Assembly: GCA_904394705.1 (NCBI GenBank)
Contig: CAJFNJ010000040.1
Span: 1 to 40,829, forward strand
Source: Avimicrobium caecorum
GTDB taxonomy: Bacteria; Bacillota; Clostridia; Oscillospirales; Ruminococcaceae
Direction: 5' to 3'
Length of the DNA: 40,829 nucleotides
Part shown: one piece after another, positions 16,771-24,730 of the stretch
How positions within the stretch are numbered: the first letter of the stretch is position 1
Layout: every line of letters starts with the position of its first letter
The notes under the pieces: model-generated
The model's input: only the letters and a program-made list of their open reading frames with translations
Told to the model about the DNA's origin: nothing
Database searches by the model: none
Made by a program: the position numbers and the translations under genes

Positions 16771-16816
16771 TGCTGCTTCCTCCTGTCTTGAGTTAGTTTT
16801 GTTTAACACTGTTTTT

Positions 16817-16845
16817 ATTGTATCATGCTCCCGCCGGTTCTGCAA
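16817..16845 (-). promoter_or_regulatory. Promoter of PK-C-like copy A
   Basis: TTGCAG (16840-16845), 17-bp spacer, TGA-TACAAT (TACAAT 16817-16822) on the minus strand. Nearly identical to the promoter of copy B, so the promoter was duplicated with the gene. Confidence 0.75.
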
Positions 16846-16863
16846 CGGCCCAAAGCCAAAAAA

Positions 16864-17418
16864 TCAGTTCTTCCGGGGCATGCAGATGATCCGGTCCACC
16901 TTGCTGTCCAGAAATTCCGCCGAGGGCGCCGGACGGATCACCACTGCGGTATCCGAGCCATAGCCGGTGCCTCCGATGGCGACGATGGGCTCATGCAGCT
17001 CCACCAGACCGGCATCGGCAGCCATCATCGAGATCTCCACGCATACCTTCATGCCCTGCCCGAGGATGCGCAGCGCATGGGCAGCCACCTCCACCGGGCC
17101 ATACCCGCCCAGCTTGGACGAAAGTCCCCGCTCGGCGCCGCTCAGGGCATGGGCGGCTGTACAGATCGTCACACCCCGGGCTTCCAGCTCCTGCCGCATG
17201 GCCCCGGAAAGATTGCCGTCCGGGCGTCCGGTCTTGCCCCGGGCCCGTGCCACACAGATCAGCCGGATGCCCTCATGCTCCAGCTCTGCCAGCTTCAGGG
17301 CGGTCTCCCCGGAGCAGGACGCCACTACGACCTTGTGGATTCCCTCCTCCCGGGCGGCTTCCATCGCCAGCTTCAGGGTGGCTTCGGTGTTCTGGGGTCC
17401 CTGTCTGTCAAATGTCAT
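16864..17418 (-). CDS. Pyruvate kinase alpha/beta (C-terminal) domain-like protein, copy B
   Basis: A 184-aa paralogue of the neighbouring copy A, identical in length and collinear without gaps. The differences cluster in one stretch (about residues 50-80, VARARGKTGRPDGNLSGAM against VGYARGVFGKHEPQMSDEM). The C-terminal 100 residues are nearly invariant. That pattern suggests the variable segment sets ligand or partner specificity, which is inference. The ATG at 17418 follows AGGAGG. No strong terminator separates it from copy A, whose promoter begins within 20 bases of the stop. Function unknown. Confidence 0.85.
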   Translation of the reverse strand: MTFDRQGPQNTEATLKLAMEAAREEGIHKVVVASCSGETALKLAELEHEGIRLICVARARGKTGRPDGNLSGAMRQELEARGVTICTAAHALSGAERGLSSKLGGYGPVEVAAHALRILGQGMKVCVEISMMAADAGLVELHEPIVAIGGTGYGSDTAVVIRPAPSAEFLDSKVDRIICMPRKN

Positions 17419-17503
17419 GGTGCTTCCTCCTGTTTCCAAAGTCGGCATAACCGGCCCATGGGAGCGAAATCCCGCCCCATAGGCACAACCGCTGTCCACG
17501 GCT

Positions 17504-17533
17504 ATTGTATCATGCCGCCGGGAGATTCTGCAA
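17504..17533 (-). promoter_or_regulatory. Promoter of PK-C-like copy B
   Basis: TTGCAG (17528-17533), 18-bp spacer, TGA-TACAAT (TACAAT 17504-17509) on the minus strand. The leader is about 80 nt, longer than that of copy A. Confidence 0.7.
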
Positions 17534-17628
17534 TGCTCCTGCCCGAAACCCTCTTTCCCCGGCTGGCAATGTGTGATAAGATGAGAGAAAACAGACACCC
17601 AATTCAAGTGAGAGGAAGTAAAGCGATT

Positions 17629-17904
17629 ATGATGTGCGGTAAGAATCCCGAAGAACACTGGCTCTCCTGCCAGCTGACCTTCTGCCCCCTGGGCAGCGAA
17701 ACTTTCCTGGACGAGATCGAGGAGGCCCTGGAGATCATACGGCAGTCGGGGCTGGAATATGAGATCGGCAGTATGTCCACCATCGTCAAGGGGCCGGGCA
17801 GTGAGGTGCTCGCCCTGCTGGAACGCATTGCAGTCACCATGGACGAGCGGGGCTGCCGGTTCTCGATGCCGGCTACCCTGTCGAACCTCTGCGGCCTGCA
17901 GTAA
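17629..17904 (+). CDS. Thiamine-binding (YkoF/MTH1187-type) small protein
   Basis: 91 aa with the ferredoxin-like pattern of the Thiamine_BP/DUF77 family: SCQLTFCPLGSETFLDEIEE, then SGLEYEIGSMSTIVKG and a last helix-strand pair. Relatives bind thiamine or its pyrimidine precursor and often accompany thiamine ABC transporters; none is present here. Start at the first of two adjacent ATGs, preceded by GAGAGGAAG; the reading frame is open far upstream but antisense to copy B. A TGA-TAAGAT extended -10 sits at 17574-17582. Divergent from copy B. Confidence 0.75.
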   Translation: MMCGKNPEEHWLSCQLTFCPLGSETFLDEIEEALEIIRQSGLEYEIGSMSTIVKGPGSEVLALLERIAVTMDERGCRFSMPATLSNLCGLQ

Positions 17905-17910
17905 CCCCAA

Positions 17911-17951
17911 AATAAAAAAGCTCCGGAGCGGTCTGCTCCGGAGCTTTTTTC
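17911..17951. terminator. Bidirectional terminator
   Basis: An 11-bp perfect stem (17919-17929 with 17935-17945), flanked by six A and followed by TTTTTT. Separates the thiamine-binding gene from the convergent amidohydrolase. Confidence 0.9.
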
Positions 17952-17965
17952 ATCTCAGTGCCGTC

Positions 17966-19129
17966 TTATTTGAGGAAATCGGCGGTATAGGTGGCAAAGA
18001 ACTCCACTACCTTCTTAAAGGCAGTTTCGTCCAGGTCAAAGTTGGGGTTGTGGTGGTTGCCCGAGGCGCCCGGACGGGTGCAGAAGGCACCGGTATCACA
18101 GTAGAAGCCCGGGAAGGCAGCCAGGAACTCGGCGAAGTTGTCCGAACCGGCTGTGGGGTCCCGGGGCTCTGCCAGGGTCAGGCCCACCTGCTGGGCGATC
18201 TCCCGGCCCCGTGCGGCACAGGCCGGATCATTGATAACCGGCAGCGGGGACATCACCTGGGAGGTGACCACTGCTTCGGTGCCATAGACACGGGCGGTAT
18301 TCTCCGCCACTTCCTTGATCTTGGCAAAGATCTTATCGCCGTCGCCATACTTGAAGAAGCGGATATTGCCGGCGATGAAGGCGGTTTCGGGAATGATGTT
18401 GTTCTTGTTTCCGGCTGTGATCTGGCAGGGGCTGACCACACAGGTATCGAAGGGGTTATGGTACTGGGCCGGGATCATGGCGATCTTCAGCACAATGTCA
18501 CAGGCGGGCTTGACCGGGTCCACAGCACGGTCGGGACGGGAGCCGTGACCGCCCACGCCCTTGACGGTGATCTCAAAGCCCAGGGCGCCTGCCATCATGG
18601 GGCCGTCGGGCAGGTTGATGACGCCTGCGGGATCGCCGCCCGCCAGATGGGTGCCGATGGCCTGATCCACGCCGCCGATGTTCTTGAGGTAGGCAACGAT
18701 CTCATCCGCGCCCGCGCCGATCTCCTCCGCCACCTGGAAGCAGAGGTAGACAGTGCCGCAGAGCTGATCCCGGATCTCACTGAGCACATGGGCAGTACCC
18801 AGCAGCATGGCAGCATGACCATCGTGTCCGCAGGCGTGCATGACGCCCTCCACCTTGCTCTTGTAGGGGACCTCGTTGGCCTCTGTCACCGGCAGGGCAT
18901 CGATGTCCGCACGGATGGCGATCTTCTTGCCGGGCTTGCCGCCCTCCAGGGTGCCGATCACATTGTTGTGGCCCACGGTGATGTTGGGAATGCCCAGTTT
19001 GTCCAGCTCCTCCCGGATGCGGCGGACAGTGCGCTCCTCATGGTGCGAAAGCTCCGGGTTCTCATGGAACTCCCGGCGCATATCGATCACATACTGCTCA
19101 TACTTGGCAGCCAGTTCTGCTATGGTCAT
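17966..19129 (-). CDS. M20-family amidohydrolase (N-acyl-amino-acid hydrolase type)
   Basis: A 387-aa cytoplasmic metallo-hydrolase of the M20D/HipO group, which cleaves N-acyl or IAA-type amide bonds of amino acids. Metal-binding motifs seen are RADIDALPV, CGHDGHAAMLLG, the EEIGAGA catalytic Glu region, and GSDNFAEF near the C-terminus. The lid/dimerisation domain lies in the middle (about 180-290). The ATG at 19129 follows GGAGGAGAG; 40 further upstream codons overlap the promoter. Monocistronic. Substrate unknown. Confidence 0.88.
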   Translation of the reverse strand: MTIAELAAKYEQYVIDMRREFHENPELSHHEERTVRRIREELDKLGIPNITVGHNNVIGTLEGGKPGKKIAIRADIDALPVTEANEVPYKSKVEGVMHACGHDGHAAMLLGTAHVLSEIRDQLCGTVYLCFQVAEEIGAGADEIVAYLKNIGGVDQAIGTHLAGGDPAGVINLPDGPMMAGALGFEITVKGVGGHGSRPDRAVDPVKPACDIVLKIAMIPAQYHNPFDTCVVSPCQITAGNKNNIIPETAFIAGNIRFFKYGDGDKIFAKIKEVAENTARVYGTEAVVTSQVMSPLPVINDPACAARGREIAQQVGLTLAEPRDPTAGSDNFAEFLAAFPGFYCDTGAFCTRPGASGNHHNPNFDLDETAFKKVVEFFATYTADFLK

Positions 19130-19175
19130 GGTTTTCTCTCCTCCTGCGGTCTGTTTTCTGTGGGATCTCAGACCT

Positions 19176-19204
19176 ATCATACCGCTTTGCATCGGTAAAG
19201 TCAA
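19176..19204 (-). promoter_or_regulatory. Sigma-A promoter of the M20 amidohydrolase
   Basis: TTGACT (19199-19204), 17-bp spacer, TATGAT (19176-19181) on the minus strand. Confidence 0.75.
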
Positions 19205-19379
19205 TGCCTGTTTCTGACTGCTCGTTTCTAAACACTTGCTTATATGCAAAACCGGCTCTTTACGCCGATTTTACATGGATTTTCCCAGCCGGATGCAGGA
19301 GCAGGAGCGGTATAAATGCATTTTTTCCTGCAAAATCGCAAATCTCTGATGGAAGCCTTGTATAAAAGCGCCAAACAGG

Positions 19380-19470
19380 TGACAAATTTGTCAAAATCCT
19401 TGGTAAATGATTAGAATAAACAGTCATTTAGTGAATTCATATAGTAAAACGAAAATCCAACTGGTATAAT
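19380..19470 (+). promoter_or_regulatory. ppdK promoter region with palindromic operator
   Basis: Two candidate promoters. P1 is TTGTCA (19388-19393), 18-bp spacer, TAGAAT (19412-19417). P2 is an extended -10, TGG-TATAAT, with TATAAT at 19465-19470. A perfect 14-bp palindrome, TGACAAATTTGTCA (19380-19393), covers the P1 -35 and could be an operator. The surrounding gap (19130-19598) is AT-richer than its neighbours and has no coding sequence. Confidence 0.6.
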
Positions 19471-19494
19471 ATAGTTGATTGAACATTTGACAAA

Positions 19495-19567
19495 GCATGC
19501 TGCCGGAATCCGACAGCATGCGCACACAACCCGAACAAAAGAAGGATACCACTTTTTCCGGTGGTAT
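19495..19567 (+). other. Two stem-loops in the ppdK leader
   Basis: GCATGCTG (19495-19502) pairs with CAGCATGC (19514-19521), with CGG/CCG inside. ATACCAC (19546-19552) pairs with GTGGTAT (19561-19567). Neither is followed by a T run, so they look like mRNA-stabilising or regulatory hairpins rather than terminators. The second ends 14 bases before the ribosome site. Confidence 0.5.
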
Positions 19568-19598
19568 TCGGTATTTCATGAAGGAGAGGTCAAACATC

Positions 19599-22232
19599 GT
19601 GAGTAAGAAGTATGTTTATCTGTTTTCAGAGGGCAATGGCTCGATGCGGGAACTGCTCGGCGGCAAGGGCGCCAATCTGGCGGAAATGACCAGCCTGGGC
19701 ATGCCCGTTCCCCACGGCTTCACCGTGACCACCGAAGCCTGCACCCGGTATTATGAAGACGGCAAGACCATCGCCCCCGAGATCGAAGCGGAGATCTTCG
19801 AATTTGTTTCCAAGCTGGAAGCACTCGCGGGCAAGAAACTCGGCGATAAGGAAAATCCGCTTCTGGTTTCGGTCCGTTCCGGCGCCAGAGCCTCGATGCC
19901 CGGCATGATGGACACTATCCTCAACCTGGGCCTCAACGATGAAGTGGTGGAAGGCATTGCCAAGCTCACCCAGAACCCCCGGTTTGCCTATGATACATAC
20001 CGCAGATTTATTCAGATGTTTGCCGATGTCGTGGCAGAAGTTCCCAAGGAATACTTCGAGCGTGCCATCGACCTGATGAAGCAGAAGAAGGGCGTCAAGC
20101 AGGATACCGAGCTGGACGCTGATGATATGAAGCAGCTGGTAGAGCAGTTCAAGGCGCTCTACAAGGGCCACATCGGCCGTGACTTCCCCACCGATCCCAA
20201 GGTACAGCTCATGGAGAGCGTCAAGGCGGTATTCCGCTCCTGGGATAACCCCCGTGCCATCTACTACCGCCGTCAGAACGGCATTCCCTCGTCCTGGGGT
20301 ACTGCTGTTACCGTGCAGATGATGGTATTCGGCAATATGGGCAATGACTGCGGTACCGGTGTTGCCTTTACCCGTAACCCCGCCACCGGCGAGAAGAAGT
20401 TCTTCGGTGAGTTCCTGGTCAACGCCCAGGGCGAAGATGTTGTAGCCGGTATCCGTACTCCCCAGAGCATTGATGAGCTCAAGCAGCTCATGCCTGAGGT
20501 TTACGATCAGTTCCTGGAGATTGCCACCCGTCTGGAGCGGCACTACAAGGATATGCAGGATATGGAGTTCACCATTGAGCGCGGCAAGCTGTTCATGCTC
20601 CAGACCCGCAATGGTAAGCGTACCGCCCAGGCCGCTATGAAGATCGCCTGCGATCTGGTAGACGAAGGCCTTATTACTGAGGAACAGGCTGTCCTGCTGG
20701 TTGACCCCTCTCAGCTGGATGCCTTCCTCCACGATCAGTTCAATCCCGCCGAGCTCAAGCGTGCCAAGATCCTGGCTACTGCTCTGCCGGCTTCTCCCGG
20801 TGCTGCCTGCGGTCAGGTAGTCTTTGACGCCGAAACTGCCAAGGAATGGGTAGCGGAAGGCAAGAAGGTAATCCTGGTGCGCCTGGAAACCTCTCCCGAG
20901 GACATCGAAGGCATGCACATCTCCGAAGGTATCCTCACCGTCCGCGGCGGTATGACCAGCCATGCGGCGGTTGTAGCCCGCGGCATGGGTATCTGCTGCA
21001 TCTCCTCCTGCGGTGACATCACCATCCGGGAAGGCGAGCACTGCTTCGAGGTGGACGGCCTCATCGTCAACGAGGGCGATTACATCTCCCTGGATGGCTC
21101 CACCGGTCGTGTTTACCTGGGCAAGATCTCCACTGTGGGCGCTGGTCTCAGCGGTGATTACAGCCGTCTGATGGGCTGGGCTGACAAGTTCCGCAAGCTG
21201 CAGGTCCGTGCCAATGCTGAAACCCCTGCCGATGCCGCTCAGGCTTACAAGTTCGGCGCGGAGGGCATCGGTCTGGTGCGTACCGAGCACATGTTCTTCG
21301 ATGAGCAGAAGATCAAGGCTGTCCGGGAGATGATCCTTGCCAAGACCCAGACCCAGCGCCAGAAGGCTGTGGATAAGATGCATGTGATGCAGCGTGAGGA
21401 CTTCATCAAGGTATTCGAGGCCATGCAGGGCCAGCCTGTGACCATCCGTCTCATCGACCCGCCGCTGCATGAGTTCCTGCCCAAGGAGGGCGAGAACCTG
21501 GAAGCTCTGGCTGCAGAGCTGGAGACCACTCCCGCTGCTCTGGAAAAGGCCATTGTAGAGCTGCATGAGGTCAACCCGATGATGGGTCACCGTGGCTGCC
21601 GTCTGGCTGTTTCCTATCCGGAGATCGCCAAGATGCAGACCGAGGCCATTATCGAGGCTGCCATCACTGTAACTGAGGCTCATAAGGACTGGCGGTTCGT
21701 ACCTGAGATCATGGTTCCGCTCATCACCGACCTCAAGGAGCTCAAGTATATCAAGGGCATCATCGTGGCTGCTGCCGAGGCTGTTCTCAAGGCTCACGAC
21801 AGCGACCTGAAGTACATGATCGGCACCATGGTGGAAACTCCCCGTGCCGCTCTGCTGGCTGATGAGATCGCCACCGAGGCTGACTTCTACTCCTTCGGTA
21901 CCAACGACCTGACCCAGATGACCTTCGGCCTGAGCCGTGACGATGCTGCTTCCTACCTGGGCAGCTACTATGACAAGAAGATCTTCGACTTCGATCCCTT
22001 TGCTACCCTGGATCTCCGGGGCGTAGGCCAGCTCATTGAGCGTGCCACTGAACTGGGCCGCTCGGTGAAGCCGAACCTCAAGCTGGGTATCTGCGGTGAG
22101 CATGGCGGTGATCCCGCTTCGGTAGAGTTCTGCCACAAGGTTGGACTCAACTATGTATCCTGCTCGCCCTACCGTGTGCCGATTGCCCGTCTGGCTGCGG
22201 CACAGGCTGCCATCAAGTTCCCCCGGGACTAA
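19599..22232 (+). CDS. ppdK: Pyruvate, phosphate dikinase
   Basis: Interconverts pyruvate + ATP + Pi and PEP + AMP + PPi; in anaerobes it serves PPi-linked glycolysis or gluconeogenesis. 877 aa with the standard order: an N-terminal ATP-grasp domain (about 1-340), the phosphohistidine swivel with GGMTSHAAVVARG (His455, the same number as the catalytic His of C. symbiosum PPDK), and the C-terminal PEP/pyruvate barrel with GICGEHGGDP (Cys832, equivalent to Cys831 there). The start is the GTG at 19599, 9 bases after AAGGAGAGG. The upstream ATG at 19578 in the same frame includes the ribosome site and is less likely. Codon bias suggests strong expression. Confidence 0.96.
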   Translation: MSKKYVYLFSEGNGSMRELLGGKGANLAEMTSLGMPVPHGFTVTTEACTRYYEDGKTIAPEIEAEIFEFVSKLEALAGKKLGDKENPLLVSVRSGARASMPGMMDTILNLGLNDEVVEGIAKLTQNPRFAYDTYRRFIQMFADVVAEVPKEYFERAIDLMKQKKGVKQDTELDADDMKQLVEQFKALYKGHIGRDFPTDPKVQLMESVKAVFRSWDNPRAIYYRRQNGIPSSWGTAVTVQMMVFGNMGNDCGTGVAFTRNPATGEKKFFGEFLVNAQGEDVVAGIRTPQSIDELKQLMPEVYDQFLEIATRLERHYKDMQDMEFTIERGKLFMLQTRNGKRTAQAAMKIACDLVDEGLITEEQAVLLVDPSQLDAFLHDQFNPAELKRAKILATALPASPGAACGQVVFDAETAKEWVAEGKKVILVRLETSPEDIEGMHISEGILTVRGGMTSHAAVVARGMGICCISSCGDITIREGEHCFEVDGLIVNEGDYISLDGSTGRVYLGKISTVGAGLSGDYSRLMGWADKFRKLQVRANAETPADAAQAYKFGAEGIGLVRTEHMFFDEQKIKAVREMILAKTQTQRQKAVDKMHVMQREDFIKVFEAMQGQPVTIRLIDPPLHEFLPKEGENLEALAAELETTPAALEKAIVELHEVNPMMGHRGCRLAVSYPEIAKMQTEAIIEAAITVTEAHKDWRFVPEIMVPLITDLKELKYIKGIIVAAAEAVLKAHDSDLKYMIGTMVETPRAALLADEIATEADFYSFGTNDLTQMTFGLSRDDAASYLGSYYDKKIFDFDPFATLDLRGVGQLIERATELGRSVKPNLKLGICGEHGGDPASVEFCHKVGLNYVSCSPYRVPIARLAAAQAAIKFPRD

Positions 22233-22257
22233 GGCATCTCCCCAATAAGGCATAATA

Positions 22258-22291
22258 AAAATCCCCATGCAGTACGCACGGGGATTTTTTT
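22258..22291. terminator. Terminator between ppdK and the convergent MFS gene
   Basis: AAAATCCCC and GGGGATTTTTTT arms (core 22261-22266 with 22280-22285) around a loop of 13. T-rich on both strands. Confidence 0.85.
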
Positions 22292-22310
22292 GCGTTCCGG
22301 GAAGACCCGG

Positions 22311-23549
22311 TCAGGATGGAATCCTGGACGCCTGGCGGAAGAGGATCAGCCCCACCAGGAAGAGCAGGGCGATCATGCCCACGCCCAGGCTGATATTGCC
22401 GGTGATCTGGGAGACCACGCTCACCACTGTGGTGCCCATAAAGGAGGCACCCTTGCCGCAGATGTCCAGCAGGCCGAAGTACTCACCCGACTGGCTGGAG
22501 GGAATGATCCGGGCAAAGTAGGACCGGGACAGCGCCTGGATGCCGCCCTGGAACATGCCCACCAGCACCGCCAGCATCCAGAACTGCGCCTGAGTGCGCA
22601 GGAACATGGCAAAGACGGCGATGCCGAAGTAAGCCAGGATACACAGGGGAATCAGCTGATCGCCCGAGAACTTCCGGGCCAGCCGTCCGAACAGGATGGC
22701 GAAGGGGAACGCCACCACCTGGGTGAGCAGCAGCGCCAGCAGCAGCCCGGTGCTGTCCAGTCCCAGGGCTTCGCCATAGGCGGTAGCCATATCGATGATG
22801 GTGTAGACGCCGTCGATGTAGAAGAAGAAGGCCAGCAGGAAGAGGAAGATTTTCTTCTCCTGCCGCACGCTGGCAAGAGTCCGGCCCAGCCGTGCAAAGC
22901 TCTCCCGGATGGCGTGGGGCTGACGCTCAACGAAGTGTTTCTGCTCATACCGGCGGAGCAGCGGCAGGGTAAAGCCCAGCCACCACAGGGCGGTGATGCC
23001 GAAGGAGAGCCCCATGGCAGTGACCATGGAAAGCCCCAGCGCACCGGCCCCCAGCACCAGGGCCAGGCATCCGGCAAAGGGAATGCAGCTGCCGATATAG
23101 CCCCAGGCATAGCCCTGGGAGGACACATGATCCATGCGGTCGGCATCGGTGATGTCCGAGAGCATGGAATCGTAAAAGATCAGGCTGCCGGAATAGCCCA
23201 CCCGGGCCACCACGAAGATCAGAAGGAACCAGAGCCAGTGGGCGGCAAAGCCCAGAGCGATGCAGCCAATCAGTCCCACGCCCAGGAACAGCAGGAAAAT
23301 GGGCTTTTTGTAGCCCTGAGTATCGGCGAGGGTACCGAACACCGGCCCCAGCACCGCCACCAGCAGGGTAGCAGCCGACGCCGCATAGCCCCAGTAGGCC
23401 AGGTACTGCACATTGGAGAGCCCGGCCTCCTCTGCCAGGAAGTTGAAGTAGATGGGAATGATGGTGGCAATGAGCAGCGTGAATGCGGAATTGCCCACAT
23501 CGTAGAGAACCCAGCTGCGCTCCGCCGGGGTGAGTTTCAGTTTGTTCAT
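22311..23549 (-). CDS. MFS transporter, UMF1/Atg22-like
   Basis: A 412-aa integral membrane protein with about 12 hydrophobic segments. The opening ERSWVLYDVGNSAFTLLIATIIPIYF and the TM4 region DSMLSDITDADRMDHVSSQGYAWGYIGS are typical of the Atg22/UMF1 branch of the major facilitator superfamily, predicted to export amino acids or similar small solutes; substrate unknown. The ATG overlaps the last bases of the upstream PLC-like gene (ATGA) and its AGGAGG lies inside that gene, so the two are translationally coupled. Confidence 0.88.
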   Translation of the reverse strand: MNKLKLTPAERSWVLYDVGNSAFTLLIATIIPIYFNFLAEEAGLSNVQYLAYWGYAASAATLLVAVLGPVFGTLADTQGYKKPIFLLFLGVGLIGCIALGFAAHWLWFLLIFVVARVGYSGSLIFYDSMLSDITDADRMDHVSSQGYAWGYIGSCIPFAGCLALVLGAGALGLSMVTAMGLSFGITALWWLGFTLPLLRRYEQKHFVERQPHAIRESFARLGRTLASVRQEKKIFLFLLAFFFYIDGVYTIIDMATAYGEALGLDSTGLLLALLLTQVVAFPFAILFGRLARKFSGDQLIPLCILAYFGIAVFAMFLRTQAQFWMLAVLVGMFQGGIQALSRSYFARIIPSSQSGEYFGLLDICGKGASFMGTTVVSVVSQITGNISLGVGMIALLFLVGLILFRQASRIPS

Positions 23550-24367
23550 GCGTTTGCTGCCTCCTGTTCCGGCTTGGGATCAAAGGTGCGCCCATAGATG
23601 GGGTCCTCTGCCTGACCGCTCTCCACCACCCGGTCAAAGTCCCCGATGAGCCGGGCTGCCAGCTCCGCTGCCCGATCGAACCGCCGGAGCAGTTCCGCAT
23701 TGCTGTCCTCGCACCGGGGTTCCGGGTCAGGGCCGACCACCAGCCCGCCCAGCTTCTCAAACTGACCTGCCAGGCGCAGGGCGGTAAAGATCACCCAGCG
23801 TTTCAGAGCCGAAGGCGCCACCAGCAGATCCAGATAAAAGACCATGCCCCGGAGGGAATCCAGCACCTGTTCCTGTGTGACTTCCGGGAAGAAATCAGCG
23901 ATCACAGCGGCATTCTCCTCCGACGGCACCAGATGTCCGGTGGGACGGTGGCTTGCCGGGTCCAGCCCGTCCCGGAGCATGAGCGCCCGCTCCAGCTCCG
24001 ATTCGATCCGGGCATGGCTCAGGCCGCTTGCCGCCTCCTTTTCCGCCACATAGTCATGGCTGAGGGTATCCAGCGCGAAATGACAGAGGAACCCATACAC
24101 ATAGGCCCGGTGCGCCAGGCTGTCCGGATGCATCTGCAATACCCGGGCGGCCCGCTCAAAAAAATCCCGGCCCGGACGGTCATGGAATTCATGGCCCAGC
24201 CGGCTCACCGGATTTTTCGAGAGAGGCTTATAGTAAAAGAACAGATCCGGGCCGTGCAGACCGATGGAATAGAGCTGGGGATAGCGTGTAATGGCCTCCA
24301 GCGGCTCCGCCGTAAGCAGCCGGGCGGTTTCCCGTCCCAGACAAAAGTGTGCGTATGTAGATGGCAA
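23546..24367 (-). CDS. Zinc-dependent phospholipase C-like protein
   Basis: 273 aa related to the zinc-dependent PLC (PF00882) fold: all-helical, with His and Asp residues spaced as metal ligands (TYAHFCLGRE, GLHGPDLFFYY, RLGHEFHD, GFLCHFALDTLSHDYV). No signal peptide is visible, so it differs from the secreted toxins and may be a cytoplasmic relative. The start is a TTG at 24367, 9 bases after AAAGGAG. It overlaps the MFS gene by 4 bases. A leader of about 200 nt precedes it. Enzymatic activity is not shown. Confidence 0.78.
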   Translation of the reverse strand: MPSTYAHFCLGRETARLLTAEPLEAITRYPQLYSIGLHGPDLFFYYKPLSKNPVSRLGHEFHDRPGRDFFERAARVLQMHPDSLAHRAYVYGFLCHFALDTLSHDYVAEKEAASGLSHARIESELERALMLRDGLDPASHRPTGHLVPSEENAAVIADFFPEVTQEQVLDSLRGMVFYLDLLVAPSALKRWVIFTALRLAGQFEKLGGLVVGPDPEPRCEDSNAELLRRFDRAAELAARLIGDFDRVVESGQAEDPIYGRTFDPKPEQEAANA

Positions 24368-24400
24368 AGTGAAATTTCTCCTTTCCGACGGCAGATGCCG

Positions 24401-24434
24401 CCCGGGAACAATTCCCTGGGATCATGGTACCATG
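24401..24434 (-). promoter_or_regulatory. Paired dyads in the leader of the PLC-like gene
   Basis: CCCGGGAA-CAA-TTCCCTGGG (24401-24420, one bulge) lies directly next to the perfect 12-bp palindrome CATGGTACCATG (24423-24434). They sit 35-70 bases before the TTG start. Operator or RNA structure cannot be decided. The rest of the gap 24368-24641 shows no coding sequence I trust. Confidence 0.4.
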
Positions 24435-24579
24435 GGACAGCACACCCATCGCCTCCCACCGGAAACACTTTGGCAGCTGTCTGTGCTCCATGACGGCTCT
24501 CCGGCTGTAATACCGGGAAAGCCTCAGCGGAATTGCATCATCGTCCGGCTATAAAACGGATCATAGCCAGTCCTTGGTT

Positions 24580-24588
24580 ATTATATCA
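24580..24588 (-). promoter_or_regulatory. Extended -10 promoter of the PLC-like/MFS unit
   Basis: TGA-TATAAT on the minus strand (TATAAT 24580-24585); -35 poor (TGACGG at 18 bp). Implies a leader of about 205 nt. Confidence 0.55.
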
Positions 24589-24641
24589 TTTTTGGGCCTG
24601 CTCCGTCACCCGCACAGCGTAAATTGTGTGTAAACAGAAAC

Positions 24642-24674
24642 AAAAAAGCCCGCCTTTTTAAGGCGGGCTTTCAT
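24642..24674. terminator. Terminator after kdgT
   Basis: An 11-bp perfect stem (24646-24656 with 24660-24670) with a T run on the minus strand (TTTTTTG) and a shorter one on plus. Confidence 0.85.
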
Positions 24675-24730
24675 GCTGTCAGCACAAGGGGTTCGGGGAG
24701 AGGTATCCCGAACTGTTTCTGCCGGGATTT

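Noticed and set aside
19626..22268. An 880-codon open frame antisense to ppdK
   Set aside because: Same codon-bias shadow effect; its sense partner has complete catalytic motifs.
22290..23597. A 435-codon plus-strand frame opposite the MFS gene
   Set aside because: Gln/Gly/His-rich shadow of a membrane-protein gene with no start signal.
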